Origin: CAKZQX01 sp034436755 | GTDB lineage: Bacteria; Chloroflexota; Chloroflexia; Chloroflexales; Chloroflexaceae | NCBI GenBank assembly: GCA_034436755.1 | Contig: DAOTVB010000095.1 | Span: 1-64,000, forward strand | Direction: 5' to 3' | DNA length: 64,000 nucleotides | Shown: positions 34,027-44,016 of the stretch, piece after piece | How the letters are laid out: each line of letters opens with the position of its first letter | Position numbering within the stretch: the stretch's first letter is position 1 | Program-made: the position numbers and the translations under genes | Notes under the pieces: generated by a model | What the model saw: only the letters and a program-made list of their open reading frames with translations | The model's database searches: none | What the model was told of the DNA's origin: nothing

Positions 34027-34184
34027 CACATTGTTAATCCGAACAGAAATTCTAACACGCTTCTAATTTACATAATGTTGTGGCTGTGGTAAACTAAGCG
34101 TGAACCTCAACCACCCACCCGGACTTCTGCGAACGGACTCTCTGGCGTGACCCGTGTGCCTCCGGCAACGAAAGGAGGCTCACG

Positions 34185-34721
34185 ATGGCTGTTGTTTCTC
34201 GACCGCTCGAGCGCGGGCGCTCCACCCAGGCGCGGCGCACGGTTCGATTCACGTCACTGCTGACGCTGGTGACCTATCTGCTGGCATTTCTGGCTATCGT
34301 GGTTGTACTGCAGCAGGCGATGGTCTGGGGCCAGCGACGACTTGATGATCTGCGCTATGGCTTCCCCCGCAGTGCGCATACCAACGGCATTATTCGCCCC
34401 GAAGATGCCATGGGGACGCCGACGCAGATTATCACGCTGAATATTGACGGACAGGTCAGCACCCTGGTGCTTCCCGGCGGCGATGCGGCCGGTGTCCAGG
34501 TGCTGGAAGGCCCATACCTGGTTGGGCGCGATGGTCCCTACGCGGTGCCGCATCCCACCCTCCAGGATATCAATGACGATGGACAGGTAGATCTACTTGT
34601 GATGATACGTGGCGAGGCGATTGTGTATATTAATGAACAGGGAACATTACGGATTATTACTCCGGAGGAACGGGCGGCGTTGATGGGAGCGGCGCAGGGT
34701 GAGCCAGTTGGGGGTGAGTGA
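34185..34721 (+). CDS. Single-pass membrane protein of unknown function
   Basis: 178 residues. A basic N-terminus (about 1-25) and one membrane segment (about 26-50) suggest an inner-membrane protein with an exported domain. The exported part has I-N-D-D-G-Q-V-D-L-L-V, like a single FG-GAP/EF-hand-type calcium loop (near 130), but I cannot assign a family. ATG 34185 has AAAGGAGG upstream with good spacing. It is followed within 3 nt by a very stable terminator shared with the convergent cupin gene. Confidence 0.75.
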   Translation: MAVVSRPLERGRSTQARRTVRFTSLLTLVTYLLAFLAIVVVLQQAMVWGQRRLDDLRYGFPRSAHTNGIIRPEDAMGTPTQIITLNIDGQVSTLVLPGGDAAGVQVLEGPYLVGRDGPYAVPHPTLQDINDDGQVDLLVMIRGEAIVYINEQGTLRIITPEERAALMGAAQGEPVGGE

Positions 34722-34723
34722 GG

Positions 34724-34781
34724 AACCGGCCAGCGGCGCAGGTGTAACCGAATCTGGTTACACCTGCGCCGCTGGCCGGTT
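34724..34781. terminator. Bidirectional terminator between convergent genes
   Basis: A perfect 26-bp stem (34724-34749 with 34756-34781) and a 6-nt loop. The rightward side ends in TTTTTCTTT. It starts 2 nt past the stop codon of the membrane-protein gene. Confidence 0.92.
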
Positions 34782-34804
34782 TTTCTTTGCGTTTTCACGC
34801 CGGT

Positions 34805-35206
34805 TTATTTGGGCTGTTCGGCCCAGGTGGGAATGACGCAAATAAAGCTCAGGGACTGATCGCCCAGCGCCTCAAACTGATGCACCTCGTTCGGCTCAAC
34901 ATGCACCGCGTCACCCACGGTAATCTCCGTCCACTGATCGCCCAGCAGCACGCGCCCGCGACCATGCATCACCACAACGCCATGCTGATGCAGATGCTGA
35001 TCCAGCGCCGAGTGGCCGCCCGCCGGAATGGTGAAGTAGCGGATAATAAAATCGTTCGCGCCCTCGTCCGGCCCCACCAGCACGCGCTTCACCGCGCCCG
35101 GCGTGGCTCCACCCTGGGCACCGCTCTTGTACTCAATGGCGGGAACCGTCTCATAGTTCCATGCTGCTGCGTCCGCTGAGGCTACCTGCCGATGAACTGT
35201 CCCCAT
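34805..35206 (-). CDS. Cupin-domain protein
   Basis: 133 residues, one cupin barrel. The metal-binding motif 1 region reads L-D-Q-H-L-H-Q-H-G-V-V-V-M-H-G-R-G (about 72-88) and motif 2 is V-E-P-N-E-V-H-Q-F (about 106-114). Small single-domain cupins of this kind can be isomerases, dioxygenases or sensors; the role is unknown. ATG 35206 has AGGAGG about 7 nt upstream. Confidence 0.88.
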   Translation of the reverse strand: MGTVHRQVASADAAAWNYETVPAIEYKSGAQGGATPGAVKRVLVGPDEGANDFIIRYFTIPAGGHSALDQHLHQHGVVVMHGRGRVLLGDQWTEITVGDAVHVEPNEVHQFEALGDQSLSFICVIPTWAEQPK

Positions 35207-35352
35207 ACTGTCACCTCCTATGATGAATTTTTCGTAACCATACCAGCGCAAACGTACCATCTGGAATTCATCCCGTTGCGCCATGATAGACCGAATATCT
35301 AACATGAGTTCATCTAATAGGCTATGTTGATGAATTATGAACAGTCAACCCA

Positions 35353-35725
35353 GATACATGCTGACCAGGAGTCCTGGCTGATGAACTTTGAGAAAAAAGT
35401 TCGGATATGTCATACGGGAGTCCCGGCTTTAGCCGGTTGGATGCCTGCCGGGGCCGCGGCCTACTAGCATTACGCTGTTCGCCAGTGTGCTACCCGTTCC
35501 GGTCAACGTTCACTGCCGGTTCGGCTTCGGTTGAGTGTAAGCCCGATTCGGCTGAAGCCGGGACTCCTGATCATCGCTAATCCGGATGAAAAAGTCAAAC
35601 TTCATTAGCCGGTGCCTGCCTGCCGGAACAGCGGCATCCTGCCGGGAACACTCGATCCGGCTGAAGCCGGGACTCCTGATCATCGCTAATCTGGATGAAA
35701 AAGTCAAACTTCATCAACTAGAACC
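35353..35725. repeat. Palindromic repeat cluster, family B locus 2
   Basis: CCCGGCTTTAGCCGG near 35416-35430, then two near-identical direct copies of a ~60-bp unit, each starting CGGCTGAAGCCGGGACTCC and ending AAAGTCAAACTTCAT (about 35550-35605 and 35658-35717). The units match the family B loci near 4330 and 61000. The rest of the gap from 35207 to 35898 shows no gene. Confidence 0.75.
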
Positions 35726-35898
35726 CGGAACGAGTAGTCCGCGCCTGAAGATTGCACATGTTTGTACAATCTGTGTATCCAGCCTATGTTCACGCAACAG
35801 TCATTGTAGCACAGTTGACGAATGGAATATTGTCAGGCATGATATGGACGCTGCATCGGCAGCACAACAAACAGCTTTTAAGCCTGGAGTAAGCACCC

Positions 35899-36885
35899 AT
35901 GTCCAATCCGAAGAACAATTACCGCACCCCAATGCAGTCGCTTCGCCTCTTCTTCACCGGCATCGCCATGGGCACCGCCGACGTTATCCCCGGTGTCTCT
36001 GGTGGTACTATGGCGTTTATCCTGGGAATTTATGAAGATCTGCTGAATGCGATCAAGTCATTCAACCTGGATGCCGCCCGCCTGGCGCTGCAGTTCAAGT
36101 TCCGCGCCATCCTGGAGCAGATACCCTGGCGCTTTCTCGTGATCCTGCTCTCCGGCATCGGGCTGGCGTTTTTCTCGCTGGCGCATGTGGTGGGCTGGAT
36201 GCTGGAAAATTATCCTGAGTTTCTCTTTTCCTTCTTCTTTGGGCTGATCCTGGCGTCAATTCTGGCCGTGGGCGCGATGGTTCGCTGGTCGCCCCGCGCG
36301 GTGATTGCCTTTATTATCGGAACGCTCGTGGCCTACCTGATCGTCGGGCTGGTTCCGCTCGATATCAGCCATGATCCGCTGACGCTCTTCCTCAGCGGTG
36401 CGGTGGCGATTATGGCAATGATTCTGCCGGGAATCTCCGGTTCGTTTATTCTGCTGATCCTTGGTCAGTATGATTTTGTAATCGAAGCCGTGCGCTCGTT
36501 TGATATTGTGTCGATCATGTTTGTCGGTACCGGCTGTGTGGTGGGCATTATCGGCTTCGCGCGGGTGTTAAGCTGGCTGCTGCGGCACTACCACCAGGCT
36601 ACTATCGCCGTGCTGGTCGGGTTTATGCTTGGCTCACTGCGCGAGATCTGGCCCTGGAAGGAAGTGATTGCGACCCGGATTGATCACCATGGCGAAACGG
36701 TCCCGCTGCTCGAGCGGAATATTCTGCCCAACTTTGCCTCGCAAGAGTTTGTGATTGCGTTGATGCTCTGCATTCTGGGCTTCCTGATCGTCACAATCCT
36801 GGATCATCTGCAGTCGCGGTCAAACCCGGTCTTCCGTGCCTTTGGGCAGGGCCGCCGCCAACCCGACGCCGCCCCCGCCGATTAA
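35899..36885 (+). CDS. popT: DUF368 (PopT-type) undecaprenyl-phosphate flippase
   Basis: 328 residues, polytopic with about 8-9 membrane segments. It contains the duplicated DUF368 motif: D-V-I-P-G-V-S-G-G-T (about 23-32) and I-L-P-G-I-S-G-S-F (about 174-182). DUF368 proteins such as PopT have been shown to return undecaprenyl phosphate to the inner leaflet, recycling the carrier for wall and glycan synthesis. The gene symbol is by family membership. Confidence 0.9.
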   Translation: MSNPKNNYRTPMQSLRLFFTGIAMGTADVIPGVSGGTMAFILGIYEDLLNAIKSFNLDAARLALQFKFRAILEQIPWRFLVILLSGIGLAFFSLAHVVGWMLENYPEFLFSFFFGLILASILAVGAMVRWSPRAVIAFIIGTLVAYLIVGLVPLDISHDPLTLFLSGAVAIMAMILPGISGSFILLILGQYDFVIEAVRSFDIVSIMFVGTGCVVGIIGFARVLSWLLRHYHQATIAVLVGFMLGSLREIWPWKEVIATRIDHHGETVPLLERNILPNFASQEFVIALMLCILGFLIVTILDHLQSRSNPVFRAFGQGRRQPDAAPAD

Positions 36886-36892
36886 TGAGCAC

Positions 36893-37010
36893 ATAGAAAG
36901 AACAGACAAACAAAGAACAGAGAACAAACAGTTAATGTGTGCGGCTAGAGGTCATATCTAATTTGTTCTTTGTTCTTTGTTCTTTGTTCTTTGTTCTTTG
37001 TTCTTTGTTC
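36893..37010. repeat. (TTTGTTC)7 tandem array with an inverted partner
   Basis: Seven exact heptamers at 36962-37010. Upstream, 36896-36930 carries the complementary AAAGAACAGAGAACAAA type sequence, so a long hairpin can form between the convergent popT and methyltransferase genes. Confidence 0.8.
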
Positions 37011-37018
37011 TTTCCTAC

Positions 37019-39757
37019 TCAGTTCTTCGCCTTGTGCAGCCGCGCCAACACCAGATCCTGCACTGCGGCATACACCGCTTCCTGCTCACCGGAGGTGAGG
37101 CCCAGCAGGGCACATACAATCGCATCCAGTGCGTGCCGATCCGGCTGCTGGATCTCCTCCAGGATCGGACGGGTCTTCCGCGCTGCCAGTTGCTGGAGGG
37201 CGGCGGTAAGTTCGGCTGCACGATCCAATGCCAGCATCGGATCGACTAGCGGTAGTTTGAGGATTTCCGGGCCGTAGGTCGTCAGTAGCCCATCGCCCAG
37301 GTTCGCCCGGCCGTACACCTCGCTCATCAGCACGAACAGTGTGCTATTGAGCAGCGCCCCGCCAACATCAACCAGCCGCCGATCATGAAATCGCCCCACA
37401 AAGACGGTATCGCCCACGGCAATATCAACCGCGCGGAGCAGCGGCGTCCAGTGGTGCTGCTCCCGAAAGCGTAGGGCAATAAAATCAGCGGGTGGCTGTG
37501 TGCCGAGTGCATACCAGCGTGCTCGCACGCGGCAGCTTGGTCGCTCGTGAAAGCGCATGCGCTCGCCCCACGCGATGTAATCCAGCACCCGCGTTCCGGT
37601 CAGGTCGGCCCAGTCTACGTTGCAGACCAGCAGGTGACAGGTTAATCCCTCCGGTTCCACCAGGATTGACCGGCACTCGCGTGGTCGGCGCAGCAGCGGC
37701 TTCAGGTAGTCCGGCTCGATCCCCCAGGCGGCGCTGGTCGCCCGGCTCAGATGAAAAAAGGGGTTAGCGCCGGTTTTGATGCCAAAGCGCAGGTCGGCAA
37801 TCGCCTGGAGCGGCACCAGGCGCGCCCGACATTTTTCCATAATCTGTCGGTAGATATCCGGCGAACGCAGGTAGCGCCCGCCCCAGTTGCCGCTGCCGCC
37901 CCCCACCTGAGCGAGATCGGCATAGGCGACGGTCGTAACGGTTGTCCGCGTGGTTGCGTCACCCGTATCGGTTTGCGCCGGGGTACGCCAGTCGTTGACC
38001 TGAGCGAAGCCGGTGCGGAAGAGTACAAAGGTGGCGGTCTGCCGGGGCGACCGGGAGCCGGCACCAGTCTGGAGCAGAGTGATAGCCGTGTTGACTGCGG
38101 CGGCAGGGGCAAAGGAACGTTCTGCGCGCGTATCGAAAATCGTACAATGGGTCGTCCGCTCAAGGATCGCGCGCTGGATAACTGCGCCATAGGCGACATC
38201 GAGCCAGGCATTCGAGCAGATGTAGCAGAGCGTTCCGCCATGTTGCCGCGCCAGCATTAAGCCGCGCAAGAAGAAGAAGACATAGAGATCAGCCGTTCCC
38301 CGGATCTTATAGCCGGTCATGGCCTGGTAGAGCCGCTGCAGATCGCGCTTGCGCGTGGGCAGCCCCGCTGTGGTATAGGCCGGGTCGATCAACTCTTGCC
38401 GCAGGTAGGGCGGGTTGCCGATGACGATATCATACCCTGGCGACGCCCGCTGGAAGAACGCAGCCGCATCTACCGGCCAGTGAATGTAGCGATCATCGTC
38501 CGGTTCTGATGTTCCCGCGCCCCCCAGGTGTTGTAAGATCTGCGTGCGCAGATCTGTCAGTTCAGCATTCAGGCTGCAATAAACGTGCGGATCGTAGGCG
38601 GTGAAGGAGCGCCGTTTCAGGTCAATCAAGCGGCGCAGCATACCAGCGGTATCGGGTGCGGCTACTGCCTGTCCGCTGTGCAGATCCAGCCGTTGCAGTG
38701 TGCCGCGCGCATCAACGCTTACTGGGCTGCCGAGCGCCTCGCCTGCCGGCAGATTGCCGGCAAGATTGGGCAGTGGTCGGGGATGCTCACACACGGCCAG
38801 CAGCTCCAGCCGGCAGCGCAGGCGGGCCAGCTCAATCGCCGTCGGATCGATATCGCTGCCGTAGATGCTCTGCCCCAGAATATGCGTTACGAGGTCAAAA
38901 CCGGCCTGGGGATCGGTTAGCCCGGCCACAGCGATTGCCTCCCGGAATGGGGGATAGTCGGCCAGGAACTGCCCCAGTCGGCGCATACTGTGTGCGAGAT
39001 GCCGCAGCATTGCCACCAGGAAGATCCCGGAGCCGGCGGCCGGGTCACAGACGGTTATGTCGTGGAGCGCCGTGTAGAGCTGCAACGCCTGGGCCGCCGG
39101 CGGCGGGGGCATGCCCGGCTCGGCATACACCAGGGCGGTGATGGACGCTGGCGCAATCTCGGGGCAGCGTTGCTCCAGGTAGGCGCGGAGGCTCTCGCGG
39201 CACATCAGGTTGACCTCGGCAGGATGTGTGTAGTAGGCTCCCTGGCCATGCCGGTCGACAATCAGTTGTTCACAGGCGTAGGCCAGCATATCCGGGAAGG
39301 ATTGCCCCGGAGAAGACCGATCAGGCTGGCCGGGTGGGGCGAGGGTAAAATCATATCGGTTGAGCAGATGCTCAAACAGTAGTGACAGGCTGTCGGCGGC
39401 CAGCGTAACCTGATGAATATTCCATTCAGCGGAAATCACCCGGAATTCGGCGCTGAGTAGCCATCCGGTCTGGTTACCGTTGTTGCCCGGCGTGCCCCAC
39501 AGCAGCGGCACAAGCTGTTCCTGCCAGTAGTTCCGGGGCGATGGTTGGAACCGCGCATACAGGTAATCGCGGTCATTGTCAAGCCAGCCGCGCTGTTCGA
39601 CACACTTGAGAAAGAAGAGCCGGTTGAGCAGCCACCCGGCGAAAGCGCGCCGCTGATCGCGGGGTAGGCCGCCGACCCCCGCCTGCAGCCCGTCGGTGAC
39701 GAGACTGAGGGCGGTACACAGTGTAGAAACGGCGCTAACCGGGTGCGACTTCGGCAT
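37019..39757 (-). CDS. Eco57I-like class I DNA N6-adenine methyltransferase (type IIG/solitary)
   Basis: 912 residues. AdoMet motif I is V-C-D-P-A-A-G-S-G-I-F-L-V-A-M-L (near 240) and the catalytic motif is I-G-N-P-P-Y (near 446). The N-terminal 200 residues (C-V-E-Q-R-G-W-L, helical) resemble the helical/nuclease-side region of Eco57I-like and BREX PglX-like proteins, but I do not see a clear PD-(D/E)XK site. The C-terminal third (from about 640) resembles a TaqI-like target-recognition domain. It would methylate adenine in a specific DNA site. No separate restriction or BREX genes are adjacent. Confidence 0.85.
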   Translation of the reverse strand: MPKSHPVSAVSTLCTALSLVTDGLQAGVGGLPRDQRRAFAGWLLNRLFFLKCVEQRGWLDNDRDYLYARFQPSPRNYWQEQLVPLLWGTPGNNGNQTGWLLSAEFRVISAEWNIHQVTLAADSLSLLFEHLLNRYDFTLAPPGQPDRSSPGQSFPDMLAYACEQLIVDRHGQGAYYTHPAEVNLMCRESLRAYLEQRCPEIAPASITALVYAEPGMPPPPAAQALQLYTALHDITVCDPAAGSGIFLVAMLRHLAHSMRRLGQFLADYPPFREAIAVAGLTDPQAGFDLVTHILGQSIYGSDIDPTAIELARLRCRLELLAVCEHPRPLPNLAGNLPAGEALGSPVSVDARGTLQRLDLHSGQAVAAPDTAGMLRRLIDLKRRSFTAYDPHVYCSLNAELTDLRTQILQHLGGAGTSEPDDDRYIHWPVDAAAFFQRASPGYDIVIGNPPYLRQELIDPAYTTAGLPTRKRDLQRLYQAMTGYKIRGTADLYVFFFLRGLMLARQHGGTLCYICSNAWLDVAYGAVIQRAILERTTHCTIFDTRAERSFAPAAAVNTAITLLQTGAGSRSPRQTATFVLFRTGFAQVNDWRTPAQTDTGDATTRTTVTTVAYADLAQVGGGSGNWGGRYLRSPDIYRQIMEKCRARLVPLQAIADLRFGIKTGANPFFHLSRATSAAWGIEPDYLKPLLRRPRECRSILVEPEGLTCHLLVCNVDWADLTGTRVLDYIAWGERMRFHERPSCRVRARWYALGTQPPADFIALRFREQHHWTPLLRAVDIAVGDTVFVGRFHDRRLVDVGGALLNSTLFVLMSEVYGRANLGDGLLTTYGPEILKLPLVDPMLALDRAAELTAALQQLAARKTRPILEEIQQPDRHALDAIVCALLGLTSGEQEAVYAAVQDLVLARLHKAKN

Positions 39758-40185
39758 AGATGAACCAGTGGTACTTTTCTTACCTGCCGGAGGCTCAACT
39801 CATCCGGTCACAGGGGCCGGCTGAATCCGTATGCTTGATCGTTTGTTCTGGCTTTCTATAGAATGTTCTCACTATACTCTGTTCCCGCCGGCTGTCAAGA
39901 CGCGCCTGAAGCAGCAGTGTACATAAGAAATACTTAAGCAATGAGAAGATTGGTTGCTCAAAGTACAAAGTACGCTTATACTGAAACATACTTTTAAGCT
40001 ATTTCGCTGATGCTGTTTATTTATAAACCCCGGCAGTGTGCGGCAGCCAGGTTGCCGCACTATCGGCGTGCGTTCCGGCGATGAGGTGGGGCCGGTAGCA
40101 TGCACATTGCCGGTCTATCGAGTATCATACCTGTGTACCATATTACCCGATATTGTTGTAATAGTTGCGAAAGGATACGTCTGGC
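39758..40185. other. Regulatory gap before the histidine kinase, with hairpin
   Basis: AT-rich on the left. GTGCGGCA (40038-40045) and TGCCGCAC (40053-40060) form an 8-bp hairpin. TATACT near 39975 resembles a -10 box. No gene is supported. Confidence 0.4.
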
Positions 40186-43100
40186 ATGCAGCGCTCACTT
40201 ATAACCAGCGCCTTACGTATCAGCCTGGTATATGCGGTTATCACCAGCCTCTGGATAGTCATCAGTGACTGGGTGCTCGGCATACTGATTGCCGACCCCG
40301 CACAGATGGCGTGGCTGCAGACCGTCAAGGGGCTGGGATTTATCTTTGTTTGCACACTGGTGTTGTATCTGTTTTTGCACCATGCACTGCGGGCACGGGA
40401 ACAGGCAGAAGCCCGTCATCACACCAGCGAAACCTGGTTGTCAACCATTCTCAGTATCACGGCTGATGCTATTATTACCGTCGATGAGACGCAGCAGATC
40501 ACGCTTTTTAATCAGAGCGCGGAACGCATCTTTGGCTACCGCCCGGAGGATATTCGCGGCCGGTCGATTGACCTGTTGCTGGCTCCCGCTACCGCTTCAG
40601 CCTATCATCAGCATGTAGATGGCCTGATGCGCGTAGTTGATCAGGACCAGCATATGGATACTCACCTGCATATTCTGGCACAGCGCAGTGATGGCACAAT
40701 TTTTCCGGCGGAAGTCTCGGTTGCTCCACTACGCGCGTACAAACAGACGCCACTGGTGATTATTTTGCGCGATATCAGTGAGCACGAGCAAACCGCTGCG
40801 GAACTGCATAAAGCGAACCGCAATCTGCGCACGCTGATTGAGATTAACCAGGCATTGGCACATGCTACCCAGGAGACGGAACTGCTGCGGGATACCTGCC
40901 GTATTCTGGTTGACTTTGGTGAGTACCGGCTGGCGTGGGTCGGATTTGTTGAACAGGATAACCTGCAGTATATCTGCCATCTGGCGCAGGCGAGTAGTGC
41001 CGACCATACCGATATTTCCACTGAGTTGATCCAGGAGCCGGTTGTGCCGGGGAGTGAGGCGATTAACAGCGCGCTACGCACCGGAACACCCACCGTGATC
41101 CAGCATATGCTAACCGACCCGACCACCAGCCGGTGGCACGCGGAAGCCGCCCGGCATGGATTTGCCTCGGCCATTGTCTTGCCCCTGAACGATGATACGC
41201 AGCCGTTTGGCGTGCTGGTGATCTATGCCGCTGACCCGGATAGTTTTGAACCGGCAGAGGTCAAACTGCTGACGGAACTGGCAAATGACCTGGCCTTTGG
41301 TATCCGCGCGCTACGAGCACGGGCGCAGCATGAACGGGCCGAGCGGGCGCTGCTCGAGCGGGAAGTGCGCCTGCGAACGCTCTTTGATGAGACGTTGAAC
41401 CCGATTATGGTAGTCAACGAAGCCGGGCAGTATCTGGATGCGAACGAGGCAGCACTGGCCTTTCTCGAATGTGATCGCGCAGAACTGCTGCGCAAAGATA
41501 TCTGGGATTTTGCCGTACCTGACACGCTGGAGCAGCAGCAGCAGGAGCATACGCCGTTTGTGCGGCGACGGACAATCGAGACTACCTATACCATTCACGG
41601 GCGCATAAAGACGCTGCTGCTCAACATTGTACCGGTCAGCGTTGCCGGTCAGACCGTTCTCTATGGTATTGGGCAGGATATTACCGACCGAAAAAAGACA
41701 GAAGAAAAACTAAAGAAAGAGCGCGACTTCATCTCGGCAGTTGTTGATACGTCCGGGGTACTGGTTCTGGTGCTGAATACGCAGGGGCAGATTGTGCGCT
41801 TTAATCCGGCGTGCGAGCATGTTACCGGCTACACCTTTGCCGAGGTGCGGGATCAGCCATTCTGGGATATCTTTATCGCTCCGGAAGAGGTCGCGTCGGT
41901 CAAAGCGATGTTTGCCGGCATGCAAAAGGGCGAGGCTCCTACCGAGTATGAGAGTTCCTGGAAAACCCGGGACGGCGAACAACGCATAATCGCCTGGTCA
42001 AACGCTTGTCTCCGTGATGGTGTGGGTACAATCGAATATATTGTCAGCACCGGCATTGATATTACGGTGCGTCAGTGGTGGGAGCAGGAACTGCGGCAGC
42101 GCAACTGGGAGTTGACCACGCTCAATACGGTAACGGCCGCCGTTAGCGGTTCGCTTGAAATCACTGAGGTGTTTGGTATCCTGAGTACCCTGCTGGCCGG
42201 GCAGTTGAATGTTGCCGGCGGCGCGCTGTTCTACTATGATCCGGGTGAAGACCAACTCTCATTGGAGGCGAGTTGGGAACTGCCGCAGCGCGCCGTCGAT
42301 GCCTTCAAGACGCTGCCCGCTCACTCATCCTACAACGAACGGGTGGTTCGGCGCAAAGAGATCAGCATCCAGCCGGATTTCCGCGAGGTTGATCTCTTTC
42401 TGGCCGTAGGCCTGGATGCTGACCGGCCCCGCTGGCAAAGTTACATGGGTATTCCGTTGGTGGCGCGCGGGGAAATCCAGGGTGTTGTCGATCTCTTCAG
42501 CCATGCGCCAACCCTGTTTCGGGAAGATCAGACTGACTTCTTCACGGTCCTGGGGCAGCAGGTGGGGGTTGCCATTCAGAATGCCCGGCTGTTTGCCCAG
42601 GTCCGCACCGGGCGCGCCCGGCTGCAGATGCTCTCCCAGCGCCTGCTCGATACGCAGGAGATAGAGCGCCGCAATATTGCCCGCGAGCTGCACGACGAGA
42701 TCGGCCAGGCGCTGACGGCCATGAAAATTAACCTGCATGCGGTGCAGCGCCTGGCTGATGCCGCCACACTCGAGCCCTACCTGGAAGAAAATATCAGCAT
42801 TGTTGATCGTACGCTCCAGCAGGTACGCAACCTCTCCCTGGATCTGCGCCCTTCGATGCTGGACGATCTGGGACTGGTGTCGGCTCTCCGCTGGTATGTT
42901 GATCGGCAGGCACGGCTGGCCGGGTTTGAGGCCCGCTTTACCGCCAATCTGGGTGATGCGCGCCTGCCACCCGACCTGGAAACGGTCTGCTTCCGCGTTA
43001 CGCAGGAAGCGCTTACCAATGTTGTCCGCCACGCCCATGCCGGCAAGGTGAATGTCTCATTGCGGCAGCGCGATGATACGCTGTTCCTGATTATCCGTGA

Positions 43101-43314
43101 CGATGGCGTGGGGTTTGATGTGCGCCAGAAGCAAGCCCGTGCCATGCAGGGGGCCAGTTCGGGCTTGCTGGGGATGCAGGAGCGGGTGCTCTTCGCTGGT
43201 GGGCATATGGAAATCACCTCGCGTCCACAGCGTGGTACCGAGATCTGGGTACGCTTTCCACTAGCGACATGGATACCTTCGGTCGATCTGGATGAGAGGA
43301 GTTCGGCACGATGA
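40186..43314 (+). CDS. Membrane-bound PAS/GAF sensor histidine kinase (HisKA_3, NarL-partner type)
   Basis: 1042 residues. Two membrane segments (about 5-35 and 45-65) are followed by PAS (about 75-195), GAF (about 205-375), PAS (about 385-500), PAS (about 510-630) and GAF (about 650-800). The dimerisation/phospho-acceptor helix has R-N-I-A-R-E-L-H836-D-E-I-G-Q-A-L, the HisKA_3 signature. The ATPase domain has V-R-H-A, R-D-D-G-V-G-F-D and S-S-G-L-L-G-M. Light, redox or small molecules are possible inputs via GAF/PAS. ATG 40186 has GAAAGGA upstream. It overlaps the response-regulator gene by 4 nt (ATGA). Confidence 0.92.
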   Translation: MQRSLITSALRISLVYAVITSLWIVISDWVLGILIADPAQMAWLQTVKGLGFIFVCTLVLYLFLHHALRAREQAEARHHTSETWLSTILSITADAIITVDETQQITLFNQSAERIFGYRPEDIRGRSIDLLLAPATASAYHQHVDGLMRVVDQDQHMDTHLHILAQRSDGTIFPAEVSVAPLRAYKQTPLVIILRDISEHEQTAAELHKANRNLRTLIEINQALAHATQETELLRDTCRILVDFGEYRLAWVGFVEQDNLQYICHLAQASSADHTDISTELIQEPVVPGSEAINSALRTGTPTVIQHMLTDPTTSRWHAEAARHGFASAIVLPLNDDTQPFGVLVIYAADPDSFEPAEVKLLTELANDLAFGIRALRARAQHERAERALLEREVRLRTLFDETLNPIMVVNEAGQYLDANEAALAFLECDRAELLRKDIWDFAVPDTLEQQQQEHTPFVRRRTIETTYTIHGRIKTLLLNIVPVSVAGQTVLYGIGQDITDRKKTEEKLKKERDFISAVVDTSGVLVLVLNTQGQIVRFNPACEHVTGYTFAEVRDQPFWDIFIAPEEVASVKAMFAGMQKGEAPTEYESSWKTRDGEQRIIAWSNACLRDGVGTIEYIVSTGIDITVRQWWEQELRQRNWELTTLNTVTAAVSGSLEITEVFGILSTLLAGQLNVAGGALFYYDPGEDQLSLEASWELPQRAVDAFKTLPAHSSYNERVVRRKEISIQPDFREVDLFLAVGLDADRPRWQSYMGIPLVARGEIQGVVDLFSHAPTLFREDQTDFFTVLGQQVGVAIQNARLFAQVRTGRARLQMLSQRLLDTQEIERRNIARELHDEIGQALTAMKINLHAVQRLADAATLEPYLEENISIVDRTLQQVRNLSLDLRPSMLDDLGLVSALRWYVDRQARLAGFEARFTANLGDARLPPDLETVCFRVTQEALTNVVRHAHAGKVNVSLRQRDDTLFLIIRDDGVGFDVRQKQARAMQGASSGLLGMQERVLFAGGHMEITSRPQRGTEIWVRFPLATWIPSVDLDERSSAR

Positions 43315-43961
43315 CGACCATTCGGATAATCTTAGCGGATGATCATACCCTCGTGCGCGCGGGGTTTCGCGCGTTGTTCCAGAGTATTGAGGGCATTGAG
43401 GTCGTTGCCGAAGCAAGCGATGGACGTGAAGCCCTGCGACTGATCGGCGTTCACCAACCCGATATTATCTTGATGGACATTGCGATGGCCGGGCTGAATG
43501 GCCTGGAGGCTGCGGCCCGAGTGGTGCAGGAGTTTCCCCATGTGCGGGTCGTGATGCTGTCGATGCATGCAAACGAGGAGTATGTACTCCAGGCGTTGCG
43601 TGCCGGGGCAATGGGCTATCTGCTCAAGGATGCCAGCGTTACGGAACTGGAACTGGCGATCAAGGCGGTTGTGCGGAACGAGACCTACCTCAGCCCGGCA
43701 GTCTCGAAGCATGTGGTTGAGTATGTGCAGCGCATCGGTGGTGAACCTAGCTCCCTGGAACGTCTGACTGCCCGCCAGCGCGAGATTTTGCAGTTAATCG
43801 CCGAGGGTCGCACAACGCAGGAGATTGCCGGAACTCTGAATATTAGTGTCAAGACAGTTGAGAGCCACCGCGCCCAGTTGATGGAGCGGCTCGACATTCA
43901 CGATGTGGCCGGGTTAGTGCGCTATGCCATTCGCATGGGTGTGGTGACACCAAACGACTGA
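43311..43961 (+). CDS. NarL/LuxR-family response regulator
   Basis: 216 residues. The receiver domain (about 4-120) has acidic D-D near 10, the phospho-acceptor D56 in I-I-L-M-D-I-A-M-A-G, and K106 in L-L-K-D-A. The C-terminal LuxR helix-turn-helix (about 150-212) has L-T-A-R-Q-R-E-I-L-Q-L-I-A-E-G and K-T-V-E-S-H-R. It is the partner of the upstream kinase, coupled by ATGA overlap, and would bind DNA after phosphorylation. Its targets are not identified. Confidence 0.95.
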   Translation: MTTIRIILADDHTLVRAGFRALFQSIEGIEVVAEASDGREALRLIGVHQPDIILMDIAMAGLNGLEAAARVVQEFPHVRVVMLSMHANEEYVLQALRAGAMGYLLKDASVTELELAIKAVVRNETYLSPAVSKHVVEYVQRIGGEPSSLERLTARQREILQLIAEGRTTQEIAGTLNISVKTVESHRAQLMERLDIHDVAGLVRYAIRMGVVTPND

Positions 43962-44016
43962 TACAACGATTGACCGGATGGCCGCCAACCGGTCGGGTAG
44001 CGCCGCCGAACACGCT

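Noticed and set aside
36893..37010. A possible CRISPR array because of the regular repeats
   Set aside because: The repeat is 7 bp with no spacers, and no cas gene is present in the window.
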